Positions 49,179 to 59,690 of a DNA stretch of 64,000 nucleotides are shown in pieces. Below the pieces are notes generated by a model that saw only the letters and a list, made by a program, of their open reading frames with translations, searched no databases and was not told where the DNA came from. The stretch is from Hansfordia pulvinata (Eukaryota; Ascomycota; Sordariomycetes; Xylariales). Position numbers and translations under genes: made by a program. The first letter of the stretch is position 1. Each line of letters starts with the position of its first letter. The DNA is taken from assembly GCA_006538405.1 (NCBI GenBank), contig BJKQ01000008.1:1798001-1862000 (forward strand), in the 5' to 3' direction.

Positions 49179-49315
49179 GTGTCGTTATCACTGATGCAAC
49201 CAAGATAAGATAGAAGACAATACTGGATTACGAGAAACGGTCATGATCCAAACTGCGAAGCCTGGACACGAGTGCCGCCCTGGAGTGCATGAAAGCACAC
49301 ACCCACACGTACACA

Positions 49316-50613
49316 TCAATCCGACGATCCCTGGCGGACGGCCGCCGCATACGACATGATGGAGAAGACGGTCTGGATTCCCGTCAGGAAGACGCTCACG
49401 GAGCCGAAGACGAGCACACTCCAAAAGGCTAGCCAGGCCGTCGAGTCACGTTTGTCCAGCCACCGCTCGCGCAGCGACCGGGACCGCTTCCTCGACGCGT
49501 AGTCGACCAGCCGCGTCACCTTGCTGCGCAGGTGCGGTAGGTCCAAGGCCAGGTCGTATTCCTCCCGCTCCACCAGGTCCGCGGCGGCAGCGGTGTTGCT
49601 CCTGCTGCTGCCGCAAAGCTCGCCGAGCTGGCTGTCGTGGGCGCCCGCCGGCACGTCCCGGAACGGTCTCTGCCGCCGGAAGACCCGCCTTGACCGCCGG
49701 TCCTGGCCAAACAGCAGCCGGTACGACAGCAGCACCTCGCGAAGCAGGCCCGTCACGCCCTCCTCGCACGCCCACGGCCGCGCCTCGGCAGCGCCAGGGC
49801 GCACCGGTGCACCGGGCTCGTCCGCTGCCGGCCTCGCCCGCCGCAGGTCGTTGTCGTCGGAGTACCCGTCGCCTTCGGCAGGCTTGCCGCGCAGAACCCC
49901 GGGTAGCGGTAGAGGTACAGCTTGCCCGAGTGCTTGTCGAAGTCGAGATGGCAGGACAGCGAGTCGACCCACTCGATGCGGACGCCGCACACCTCAGTCA
50001 AGATGTACGCGTTCACCTCCTTGACCATGGCCGACCGCGTCTGCCCAAACAGCCCGATCTCGTCGGCGTCCTCAAAGGCGCAGTAGTTCTTGGGCGGCAG
50101 CACCATACCGAACCCCAGAAGGAAGTCGGGTAGGCACTCGCGGCCGGAGCCCATCGGCTGCTCGAGGCAGATACGCGCGTCGCCGCGGCTGCCGTCCGTC
50201 TCGTCGGCGATTCGGAAGCACGCGTCAAGCGACGATGACACATCCGGCTTGTACAGCATCGTCTGCCACCCCAGTACCGCGAACACGAGCTTGCGGGCGG
50301 CCCGCCCCGCGTCGTACCCGTCTTGGTCCGACAAGTAGCCGAGCTCAGCCAGCCTGTCCGTCATGCCGTCAATGCTCTTGGGCCCCTCTTCCTTCCCCGC
50401 CTCCCCGAACATCATATCGGTGAACTTGTCCCAAAGAGGCTGCAGGCGAGCGTCCCGTGGTAGCGGGTCAGCGCCGGGAGGCTGCGTTGAGACGGCGAAG
50501 AGTCCTTCGGGCTGGCTCCAAATCTGCTCCTGAAGCCAGGCGGGATACCAAGGCGGTCCGGCGACGGACACCGTGGCCACCGTGTCCACGGAGTCTGCAC
50601 TCTTTGGGTACAT
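49316..50613 (-). CDS. Unrecognised fungal protein with C-terminal membrane anchor, one frameshift
   Basis: I do not recognise a named family. The first part (from ATG 50613) reads smoothly through WYPAWLQEQIWSQPEGLF, YKPDVSSSLDACFRIADE and HLDFDKHSGKLYLYRYPGFC. The rest is in the next frame: EGVTGLLREVLLSYRLLFGQ, DLVEREEYDLALDLPHLR and DYASRKRSRSLRERWLDKR. It ends in one hydrophobic segment (AWLAFWSVLVFGSVSVFL onward), a probable transmembrane anchor. One extra base near 49895-49905, most simply in the G run after FCA, gives a continuous 432 codons; a short intron is less likely. It lies head-to-tail 130 bases beyond the NB-ARC/TPR relic on the same strand, which hints at the accessory genome. 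Confidence 0.6.
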
Positions 50614-50697
50614 GACGGGCTGCTGCGATAGCGGGCAGCAACGGTCGAGATTTCTTCAAAAAGGAAAAAAGAAAAGAAACGCGACTTAACTTGAACA

Positions 50698-50728
<31 letters not shown>

Positions 50729-52542
50729 GAGGAAACCCAAGTTGTCTGCCATCCCAGGTCAAGACTGGACAGTGTCTACACAGCCGGATTGAGTATTTAT
50801 ACCCATGAAACCAAAAATAAAAGCTCTATACAGCGGTCAATTAGTCGAGTTGCAACTAGTCGAGCATGGTTACACGGCGGCAGGCAAGCATCCTTGTCGC
50901 TACAGATCGACTGCCACCCCTCTGGGACGCAGGGCGCTAACGTTACACAACCATTGTTGCTGATTGGGAGTACTGGCGCCGGCATCCCTAAACGGAACAT
51001 GAAAAAATCCATGGCAACCCAACTCGGCATTGACGCCCTGGACTACGATTACCTACCTACCTACTTTGCTGCTGCAAGGGCTGGCCCTGGAGCAGGCCGC
51101 TGGCTAACCTGGCTCTGCCCCTGAACTTGCTATTGGCCTCCAGAAGAAGGGCCGGAAGCTGCCTGGCTTGAGAATCGCTCAATGGCGGAAGCGTGTGCCC
51201 CGAGGCAGTCCTGGGCATATCATTACGTACCGTGTGCTGGGACGACGAAAGCGAACGAGCGAGCGAGCGAGCGGCAGAAGACACTAGGTTCCGCTGGAGC
51301 ACGCCTCGAGCTGCGAACATAGCGGGCAGCTGTGCCACTCAATGGCCTATAGTACAGTACAGTACAATGTTGACAGTCTATCGGTCTCTCTTCGACACGA
51401 GTAGCTAGTCCAGGGCCCAACACAGCGGAGACTATAGTGAACAGGTAGCCAGTCGTTTTGTCTCCGGCAGAACTCCGATGCAATCGTCATTAGACAATCA
51501 GAGGACTGCGGCGTTTCTGTTCGGCTCACGTTGAATGGTAAGGGTAGTGGTGGTGAGTTTTGGCAATTTGGGCACAGAAGTGGCTGTGCTTTCCACAAAC
51601 AGACTGGATTTGAGAGCTGCGTCGAAAATCTGACCCTGGCGTCTTCTGGTAGAAAGTCTTCTACGGAAGGATTACTGCCGTGCCAACTCAACTGACAAAT
51701 ACCCCCTATGGGATGGTACGACCTCTATAGTGTGATTATGCTGCTGTCAAAATACACCTCACATACTACTATCCTCTCTCAAGTCCCCCAGTGCACAGAC
51801 ATGGGGAGGCCGGCGCGAAGACGTTGATCTGCGAGCGGGAGCGCCAACTCTCCGACTCTTCTCAGTACGATCAAGAATGACAAACTGCTACCCCTGGGAG
51901 CTCGGATGACTCGAACGAGTCGACATGCCATCCTATCCCCAATGCCGGAATCCCCGCTCTCGTCTCTTCCCGCAATGGCGATTGAACTCTAGTGTTGACC
52001 TGCCACGCTCGTTAGACTTTATCGAAGACGACGGCGACGACCGCTGGCAGCGGCTCCGCCTCTGCGGGGCAACGACACCTTTTTCGCAGAGGTCGGCATC
52101 GACGTCAGCGAGCTGTGGTGTGACTTTCCGGAGGCATAAGCAGCGGCTGCGCGGCGGGTCGCAATCCGCTGTCCGGGGCTGCTTGAACGGTGGCGACCGC
52201 TACGGCGGGTTCTGGCCGGAATCTCTCGTCTTCGCCTTAGAGCGAAGAAATGGCTTCTTTAACTGCTCTTGGCCGGATCATGTTCATGCAGGGAACTCGT
52301 CACACAAACTCCGGGGCATACCTATAGGTAAGGTATGGTCTGCATTCATGCCAGCCCACATCAGCAGAGACATGATCCATGCGTCCTCTGAGATGTGAGG
52401 TAGAGAGTCATAAGTGTGATTAAGGTTGAAAATCAAGAAACGCCGCTATGCAAACCTTCCCATCCGTGTATCCATGCTCATGTCGTCCGTAACTCGCCGC
52501 GCCCGAAAACAACCCTGGAAGAAGCCCAAGAAGCTTGTAGAA
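50614..52542. other. Spacer between the anchored protein and the exopolyphosphatase
   Basis: About 1.9 kb. It has a (GA)n run at 50703-50728, a CGAG-type repeat near 51257, and no TACTCGTA copies. A 157-codon plus-strand frame at 51925-52398 (for example SLDFIEDDGDDRWQRLRL) has some protein-like composition but no domain I recognise. Not called. Confidence 0.5.
50703..50728. repeat. (GA)n dinucleotide repeat
   Basis: About 13 GA units, roughly 90 bases upstream of the anchored-protein start on the minus strand (CT-rich on the coding strand). Confidence 0.85.
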
Positions 52543-53970
52543 TTAAAGCATGTCCCACGCCTCAACCGCCGCCTCGACGATCGGGCGGATGACCTTCCTC
52601 CCTCCATCATCGCGCGTGTGCGTCCAGACCATCTGCCGACGGCCAAGCTCATCAGCCCGGTGCCATGGCTTCGCATTCAGCGTCTCGTCTCTCTCAATCG
52701 CCTCCGACACGGTCTGGAACAGGCTGTCGGCCTGATCGGCGTTGATGCGCACGTCATGACGCACAACGAGCACAATCTCCCGAATCTTGTGCTTTTTGCC
52801 ATCGGCGTCGCGGAACTTGTACTTGTTGAGAGCGATGCTGATGTCAGCTCCGGCTTCAGCCGTCCAGGCAGCCTCGACGGCGAACCAGTCAAAGAGCGCC
52901 TCAAACTCAGTCTTCTCAATCTGCTCGTCCAGGGAGTAGGGGATCGATGAGAAGCCAAGGCTGATGGTGGGCGTGCGCGGGGACCGGGTGTCGACAAGAT
53001 CGCCCTTCCAGTCGCGGCGCAGGAGGTCGCGCACGTCCAGGTGGTCGAGGTTCTTCTTGGCCTTCTTCAGCTTCTTGCTCAGCTTCTTCATCCTGGAATT
53101 GAGCTCCGCGCCCCGCCAGTTGCTGCGGTCGAGGACGCGCTGCGAGATCTTGACGTCCTCATCCGTCGCCTTGCGCAGGCCGCGCGAGTCGATGGCAATG
53201 GCGCCCAAGATGAGCTCCAGCAGCTCGTGGGGCAGGTGGTATTCGGAGTCGAGCCGTTCGAGCTCGTCGAGCATCTGGCGGGCCACCAGGGACGTGCAGC
53301 TGGCGACCTTCTCAAACACGCGCGGCTCCGCATGCGGGGCGACTCCCTTATCCTGGTGGTGGTCGAAGATGCTCAGGATGCTGGCGGCCCTCCACCTGCG
53401 CAGGGGCGAGGCGTGGTCGACCAGGACGATGCCTTTGAGGTCCTCGGCCAGGGTTTCCGGCACCTCCGGCAGCTCGTTGATGGTGAGGAGATCCGAGTGG
53501 CCGGAGCTCATGCGGGCATTGCGCAGGGCGACCTGGTTCTCGGGGCGGAGGTCGAGGGCGTCGGCGGGGGTCTGGAGCAGGGCGATGGCCTTGATGGGGT
53601 TGGTCGAGTTCTGGGTCGAGTGCTCGAGATGGTAGGCCCAGGTCAGGGCGGCGGTCATGGAGTCGAGGTCGCCGCCCTCATTGCCTTGGACAATGGTCCA
53701 TTCCGAGGAGCGGCCCCCCTGCCAGTCGATGAGGAACTGCTTCTTCCTCTCGCGCGACCACTCGCTGAAGTGGCCGACGCCCGTCTCGATCGCGTTGGCG
53801 GGGTGCGTCGCCGGGGTCGGGTCGAGGACAAGTTGTGCGGGCTGGTCGAAGTCGGGGCGAAGCGCGGTGGCGGCGGGGCGCGTCCGAGTGCCTGAGCCTG
53901 CAGGGGACGCAGCGACGAGAGCGGCCAGTGAGCCGAGCAGGACCCCGGCCGTTGCAGGAGAGCAGCGCAT
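52543..53970 (-). CDS. PPX1: DHH/DHHA2-family exopolyphosphatase with putative signal peptide
   Basis: Yeast Ppx1-type exopolyphosphatase, which releases orthophosphate from inorganic polyphosphate chains using metal ions bound by Asp/His motifs. One exon, 475 residues. The DHH motifs are GNEGGDLDSMTAAL (residues 96-109), GIVLVDHASPL and SIFDHHQDKGV. GAIAIDSRGLRKATDEDV follows, and the DHHA2 domain fills the C-terminal half to the end (PIVEAAVEAWDML). The N-terminus MRCSPATAGVLLGSLAALVA then ASPA resembles a secretory signal peptide, unlike cytosolic yeast Ppx1. The start is 49 bases downstream (coding strand) of an 83-base (CT)n tract. Frames above the ATG encode only Leu-Ser repeats, so this start is favoured. 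Confidence 0.88.
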   Translation of the reverse strand: MRCSPATAGVLLGSLAALVAASPAGSGTRTRPAATALRPDFDQPAQLVLDPTPATHPANAIETGVGHFSEWSRERKKQFLIDWQGGRSSEWTIVQGNEGGDLDSMTAALTWAYHLEHSTQNSTNPIKAIALLQTPADALDLRPENQVALRNARMSSGHSDLLTINELPEVPETLAEDLKGIVLVDHASPLRRWRAASILSIFDHHQDKGVAPHAEPRVFEKVASCTSLVARQMLDELERLDSEYHLPHELLELILGAIAIDSRGLRKATDEDVKISQRVLDRSNWRGAELNSRMKKLSKKLKKAKKNLDHLDVRDLLRRDWKGDLVDTRSPRTPTISLGFSSIPYSLDEQIEKTEFEALFDWFAVEAAWTAEAGADISIALNKYKFRDADGKKHKIREIVLVVRHDVRINADQADSLFQTVSEAIERDETLNAKPWHRADELGRRQMVWTHTRDDGGRKVIRPIVEAAVEAWDML

Positions 53971-54014
53971 GGTGGGCGGTCGAGCGAGTGCGACGCTGGC
54001 CAGGGGTGCAGCAG

Positions 54015-54018
<4 letters not shown>

Positions 54019-54101
<83 letters not shown>
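54019..54101. repeat. (GA)n tract, about 41 units
   Basis: Perfect GA repeat of about 83 bases. On the minus strand it is a (CT)n pyrimidine tract ending 49 bases before the exopolyphosphatase ATG, so it lies in the promoter or 5' leader. Confidence 0.95.
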
Positions 54102-54104
<3 letters not shown>

Positions 54105-54500
54105 CAGCCAAGACGGCGCAGCGCAGCGCAGATGCAGCTACCAAAGCTGGGTCTCTACTATGGTGATGCCAGAGAGGCAAAGCGGGGAGGGAAAAAAGAG
54201 GACGATGGCGAAATGTTAGAAGATTCGCCGCTCCCTGGCAAAGCAGAATGAAGAAGAGCGCCGGCCAGCTGAGACGCGTTGCAGACAGAGCAGTGCGCTG
54301 TCAAAAAGGAAGACACGGCACCCACCGAAAGGGACGGATCAGTCAGGCACAAGGGCGGAGAAGGAAGCGGGAACCTGAAAAGGCACCCGAAATAGGTGCA
54401 TGTACATGTATCCGTTAGGTACATAAGGGACACACGGGGCCAGGGAGGGAGGTGACGTCAGCCGCGCCCGGCCGATCCTGTAGGTTGCTTGCTCCCTTGT

Positions 54501-54535
54501 CAGTCAGTCAGTCAGTCAGTCAGTCAGTCAGTCAG
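54501..54535. repeat. (CAGT)n tetranucleotide repeat
   Basis: About nine CAGT units, some 530 bases upstream of the exopolyphosphatase start. Confidence 0.9.
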
Positions 54536-55739
54536 CCAAGGCAAAGTAAAGCGAAGCAAAACATGGAAGCATCAAAATCGAAAGCGGCTTGTCGCAAAAG
54601 GCATCAGCTGGACCAGCATTCACGTTGATCACGGCGCGGCCCTGTGGCTGGTCTGATGCCGGCCATGTGCCGATCGATCCTCAACGGCAAAGGGGTGGCA
54701 GCGTGATGCTGCGGCAAGCCCAGTAATTGGTTGCCAGTAGCGGCGTCCGCTGATCTACTCCGTAAACCTGCCTCGCCTCGCCTGTCAAGACTGCCAACGA
54801 CCCAATGGCCCCCGGAGCACTCGTTCCGCTTGGGTTGTGGAAGGCTCACAGAGACAGAGACACCAGGCGGTCACCGGGCCTTCCAGCTTGCAATCGCCGT
54901 TGTGCCGCCGCCGTTCGATTCGAGGAGGTGCCCAGTCCCGTCTGTGGATGGAATGGATCCAACGTCGCTAATCACCGAGTCACCCAAGTCAGCCCTGGAG
55001 ATAGATCTTATTAATAGGGCTTCGTGGAGCACTAGGGGCCTCCCCCGGCCCCTCTGGACGGACGGGCCCAAGGCCGGTAGCGGGGAGCCCCACAGCCCGT
55101 GAGTCCCTGGCACTGCCTGAGCGATGGCAGCCTCCAGTGCCACAGTGCCCACCAGTGCTAAAAATCGGATATCCATGGGCTCTAAAAGAGCCCCAGCTCC
55201 ACTCATAGCCGCTTCCGACACCCCACGACAGCCACACCTCAGCAGGATCCTCAGATTGTCCGCTTGTGCCTCACTGTCTGTGGCTTCCAATTGCGCAAAC
55301 GACTTGGTTCTCGTGTAGCGGGGCTCTACACCATTGCCAGTCCACCAACAGTAGCAAATGGGCCTGAAGCGAAATTGATGACGGAAACCCCAGAGCCTCG
55401 TTGCAGTCCAGTCAGCAGAAATACCACTCAAGCCGTGAGTGTACGAGTATCTCGACAGTACAGTGACGTCGTTGGTCACCTCTCAACTACCCCGGCGCAG
55501 ACTTCGCGTGGGATCGGACTTCTTCCGCTTTCCCTCCCGGCCCCCGCGAGACATTCGAAGCGGATCAAGGTTCTGCGGCTCTGTAATTGTATCCCGAGCG
55601 AGCGGGTAGCCCAGTCGCTTCTGGGCCCCGTCGCGTATGGACGTGGCGGTACAGTGCAAGAGGTGCGCCATTGGGTATCATTTGAGAGGGAAGAGGCCAG
55701 GCCCTCGCTACATGTCGAATGCATTCATCCAGTCCGCTA

Positions 55740-57141
55740 TTACAGGTCGGCCATCTTAGCCTCGAGACCCTTGACCCAGCCCTCAATGACCTTCATGTTG
55801 CCGTCCATGGCCTCCTCGCCCTCCTCCATCGCCGTCTCCATCTTGTCCAGCCCCTCTTTCCACTGCTTGATCTCCGACGCCATCTCGCCCTGCGACTGCT
55901 CGATGCGGTCGAGTGTGTCGGCGGCCGTCGCGGCGTCGGCGTGTATGGTCCTCAGGGAGCGGAGCCTGTCCAGGAGAGGGGGCAGCAGCGGCGTCAGCTG
56001 CTCGATCGTCGGCAGAGTGCCGTAGAGGGCGTTGATTTTGGCCGTCTGCTCCTGTTCGTCAGACTCCGCCGCCGCGCTGCCTCCCAACGCGTCCTGCGCG
56101 ACCTTGGCGGCCTTGCGTGCCTTCTCCAACTGCTCGGTTTCTGTGACAAGGTTCCGCACTCGTCGCCCTATGCTGTCGAGAGACACAGTAGACGCCTCCG
56201 ACAGGGTCAGAATCTGCTTCTGAAGGGTGTCGATGGTCGGCATGATGGCACGCGGGAGACCGTTGTGCTCCAGCTCCGGTACCGCCGAAGACGTAACGCC
56301 GATGGCCTTTTCCAAAAGATCTAGGCGGTGGTCAAAGTCGGCGGCTTTGGCAAGCGTGTGGCTTTGCTCGTAGCTAGGCGCATATGTGAGGGTGTACGTA
56401 GCCTGGCCGATGGGGGCTGCCTGGGCCAAAGCGGCGTCCTTGTTCTCCGGGGAATCAACAGCGGCTTGGGCGGCTTGTGCACTTGCAGGTTGAATTCCCT
56501 TTGGAGCTATGGATATGGAATCGAGCGCCTGGCTCAGCGAGACCAGATCGTCCTCCGCTTGGGCGTCAGCGGCCCCCTTGCCGTATTCCGCCTTGGCCTC
56601 CTCGACCTCGCGCTGAAGGCGCGCAATCTTTTGTTCGAGATTCTCGGGCTCGTCTTCGTCGCTCATGTCGCCATACTGCCGCGTGCCGTCTTCGAGCACT
56701 CGTTGCCGGCGGCTGCTGGCCCGGTAGGATTTGCGTTTGCCGTTGAGGCGATCGGAAAAGTCGACGCCTCGAGCGTCGACCTGCGACGGGAGGAACTTGG
56801 AGCGGGCCTGGTCCACGCGTATGCGGGTACGTGAGATGGCATCGCCGTATTCGTCTTCATCCTCGTCGTCGTCCTCCTCCTCCTCAAAGTCAAGGTCGGA
56901 TTGGGGCGGGCCGGTGGTAGTCTGAGGAGGGCGGATGAGTTGAAGCGGCAACTGAGGGGAGCTGAGCAGGGACTCACGGGCACGGTCGAGGCATCGTCGG
57001 TCAGGTCAGGGGTCTCGTAGATATCTGGCGCATTGTCCTGTGGGGTCCATCAGCATCATGTACAGGCACGTCACCGCTATCTTTGCGAGGGGTGAGACAT
57101 ACCAGGTCGGGCAGCGCAGCGTACTTGCGGTTCAGGGCCAT
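55740..57141 (-). CDS. Dynamitin (dynactin subunit 2, p50)
   Basis: Dynactin shoulder subunit p50/Jnm1 type, linking the Arp1 filament to p150 for dynein-driven nuclear and vesicle transport along hyphae. Exons 57141-57103, 57037-56978 and 56921-55740; GT-AG introns of 65 and 56 bases, both phase 0; 426 residues. The conserved N-terminal peptide MALNRKYAALPDL then DNAPDIYETPDLTDD is the family hallmark. An acidic stretch (FEEEEDDDEDEDEYGD) and RTRIRVDQARSKFLPSQVD follow. Most of the remainder is heptad-like coiled coil (for example LEQKIARLQREVEEAKAEY, FDHRLDLLEKAIG and the C-terminal WVKGLEAKMADL). It is divergent from RTC4. No lesions seen. Confidence 0.9.
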
Positions 57142-57973
57142 GTTGGATGCCATGGATGTGGTGCTGTGTGCTGAGCAGGGCTAAGGATCGAGGAGCCGGA
57201 GCTGGGTCTTGGAAAGCAGAGAGACGAGGGCCAGAGCTGGTGTGGTCGCCGCTCTGGGGGTTTTGAGGCGTGGCGGTGGGCGTGGGGTCGACGAGGTTGA
57301 GGCTCGGTCCTGTGTCGGCAAGCAGCGAAGGGGATGGCTTCCACTGAGGGCAGCTTTAGCGGCTCTTTGTGAGCCCCACGGGCGAGGTCGACCGCCTGTG
57401 CCTCCAGAGCCGAGCACCAGCTTCTGGTGGCAAAAGTAGAGCTACCCATTGTCGCGCCGGTGGGGTACGTGCCGCCTCGTCGACCCAACGGTACGTACCT
57501 CGCGCCTGGCCGATTGGAACGCGTCACAGCTTTGACTTTACGCGTCCCACGCCGCCTCGTCGCCGTCGTCGAGTCTGCAACGAGGCTGTCAAGCCACCCA
57601 TTCGCCATTGCCCTCTCCCAATGCGGGCCTTGACCTCCTGTATTTGACGAGGCAATTGATCGCACACAAAGCCGAGACTTATGCTTTGAAGTTGACACGG
57701 TAAATTGTCCCCAGTGTCCGGGCTTATGCTCAGCACATGCTGACCCCATCAACTAACTTTGACTTGCTTTTCGAGGCCTATCAACGAGTGCTTCTCGGTC
57801 TCTACCACCGCCGGCTCTTGTTGAGATTGGTCAGCTGTTGATTCTCTGCAGCGGATCAGCTGGCAGTACTTGCCATCGCTGTGTCGGGTCCCAACGCAAG
57901 GCTGTCTGGTCTTCAATTTCTGCTGTTTCCACTGTGTTGCCAAACTTCCAGTGGAAGCACTGTGCCTTATAAA
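57142..57973. other. Divergent promoter region between dynamitin and RTC4
   Basis: About 830 bases with no gene seen. TTATAAAAT at 57967-57975 touches the first RTC4 ATG, which bears on start choice for that gene. Confidence 0.5.
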
Positions 57974-59690
57974 ATGGAACGAAATGGGAGGCAGTTCAAG
58001 GCACGAGGAGTTGGCATGAGCAGTAAACATGGGCCAAAGGAACCCCTGCTGTCAACATTTAGAGACAATGACAGCAGCAAGGCCCGGGCAGTCACCAAGT
58101 CAAAGAAATCTGGGATCAAGGGGCCGTCAAGACCGCGAGAAGACGTTGCTGTGGATGCCCCGCCCATTTCAAGCGACGATGAGGAGCCGTCGCCGAAGAA
58201 AGATGCCACAAGTAACGATCCCATCGACTCTGACAGCGAAGGGGAGCCCGCCCGAGCCGCCATCCCGCGGACAACGTTCACCGAAAACAGCACCTCTGCA
58301 AGCACAAAGGCCCGCAACGCCCTTGAGAGGGGGGGGATGAGGGTCAAGAAGGTCAATGCCAAATCCGGCTCCTCCCGCCCACAGCCAAATGAGCAACGTC
58401 CGAAAACTGGCTCCAAGCGATCTGCCCAAGATGCTGACTTGGACTCAACCCGCAAAACCGGGGACGTTCCGGAATGGATGGCGGGGAAAAGCCGAAAGTC
58501 CGCGCACCGCAACGGAAATACGGAGGATCGCAGTCGCAAAGATCTTCGCAAAGCTCCGCTCCAAGCTCATCGGCCCCCAAACCCACCGGTAAGATCGTGT
58601 CCCAATCTGCCCAGTGATTCAGCCTTCACTTTGCTAAGCAGTACTCTCAGAACCCAAAGCCAAGGCGGGACCCAAGTTGAAAGTCTATGACCGCAGTCCT
58701 ACCCCTGAAGAAAGCTTGGGCGACAAACCAAAGCTCCGAATGCCTGAGATGGATTCAAGTCCGCGCAAGAAGAAGAAGAAAATCGAGCTGAAGAAACCAG
58801 ATATGGGCGATGATGACGATGGCATGTCCCGAAAGAAGAGGCCTGCGAAATTAAAGAAACACCAGGAAAGCCCACCTCCGAAAGAGGTCTCCAAACCGAA
58901 GCTGAACTTGCCCTCACTGAGCGATCTCAAGGACCTGGCGAAAGATTATGATATTTCAATCTCGGGAACGCGGGGCGAGCTGGTGGAGCCGGATGAGTTG
59001 GAAGACTCGGAGCTCTTTGAGGACACGCTGATGTCGTCAACGTCGCGCTGTCCAATGTGCCGGAAGCCGGTGGACCCTGAACTCCTGGCCAAGCATACGA
59101 CAAAGAGCAAGCGCATGAATGTGCGGGAGCAGGCCGCGTTCTGCAGGCTGCACCAACGAAACTCGTTGCTCGAATCCGGCAACGAGCAAGGCTACCCGAC
59201 AGAGATCGACTGGGACTCTCTGGCGACGCGGCTGGAGCCGCACCTGCGGTACGTGCAGGACATCCTGGAAGGCAAGCGAGCGTCGACTTTCGCCGACGCG
59301 CTCCGGGCTCAAGTGGAAGCGGGCCGAGAACGGACACTGCTCAAGACGACGGACAGTTTGACGCCCGGATACTACGGGCCGAGGGGCCTGCGCTTCATGG
59401 CCGAGTTCCTGGGAGACCGCCTCGCCGATGTCATGCGCCGTCGCGCCGTGGAGGACCCGTTGATATCTGCCAGAGGCCACGCCGGCTATGTCCAGGCCGT
59501 GCTGGTGCAGGAGCTGGCCGTGCGCCTCATCCTCGACGACGGCACAGCCCCTGACGAGGACCGGGCACGTGCCGTCCTCCGTGAGTCGGCAGCGCTGGGG
59601 GACCTGTTGCATGAGGAGATTGGGGACGACATCAGGGAGTTCCGCAGCAACAGCGACAGTGACGAAGATTCCGACGAAGACGATTATTGA
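57974..59690 (+). CDS. RTC4: RTC4-like protein (restriction of telomere capping 4), one base short
   Basis: Rtc4 family; yeast RTC4 is a null suppressor of cdc13-1, and the molecular role is poorly known. Exons 57974-58588 and 58642-59690 (intron GTAAGA...AGCAG, 53 bases). The disordered, Lys/Ser-rich N-terminal half includes APPISSDDEEPSPKK and GDVPEWMAG. A CPMC zinc-knuckle-like pair follows (STSRCPMCRKPVDPELL), then the RTC4 domain with YVQDILEGKRASTFADAL, LTPGYYGPRGLRFMAEFL and ARGHAGYVQAVLVQELAVRL. The tail is acidic. Exon 1 changes frame at the G4 run at 58483-58486: one more G turns the reading into GEKPKVRAPQRKYGGSQSQ and makes the whole frame 555 codons in phase. Alternative start: ATG at 58016, since a TATA-like sequence abuts the first ATG. 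Confidence 0.83.

Larger units (their letters stand above)
53971..55739. other. Spacer upstream of the exopolyphosphatase gene
   Basis: About 1.8 kb holding the promoter, the (GA)n tract, a (CAGT)n repeat and the 3' region of dynamitin. A 202-codon minus-strand frame (55479-54871) looks partly protein-like (for example VGTVALEAAIAQAVPGTHGL) but has no domain, and plus-strand frames overlap it; I leave it uncalled. One TACGAGTA occurs at 55441. Confidence 0.5.

Noticed and set aside
54871..55479. 202-codon minus-strand open frame with moderately protein-like composition
   Set aside because: No domain, no splice pattern and competing plus-strand frames; not enough to call a gene.
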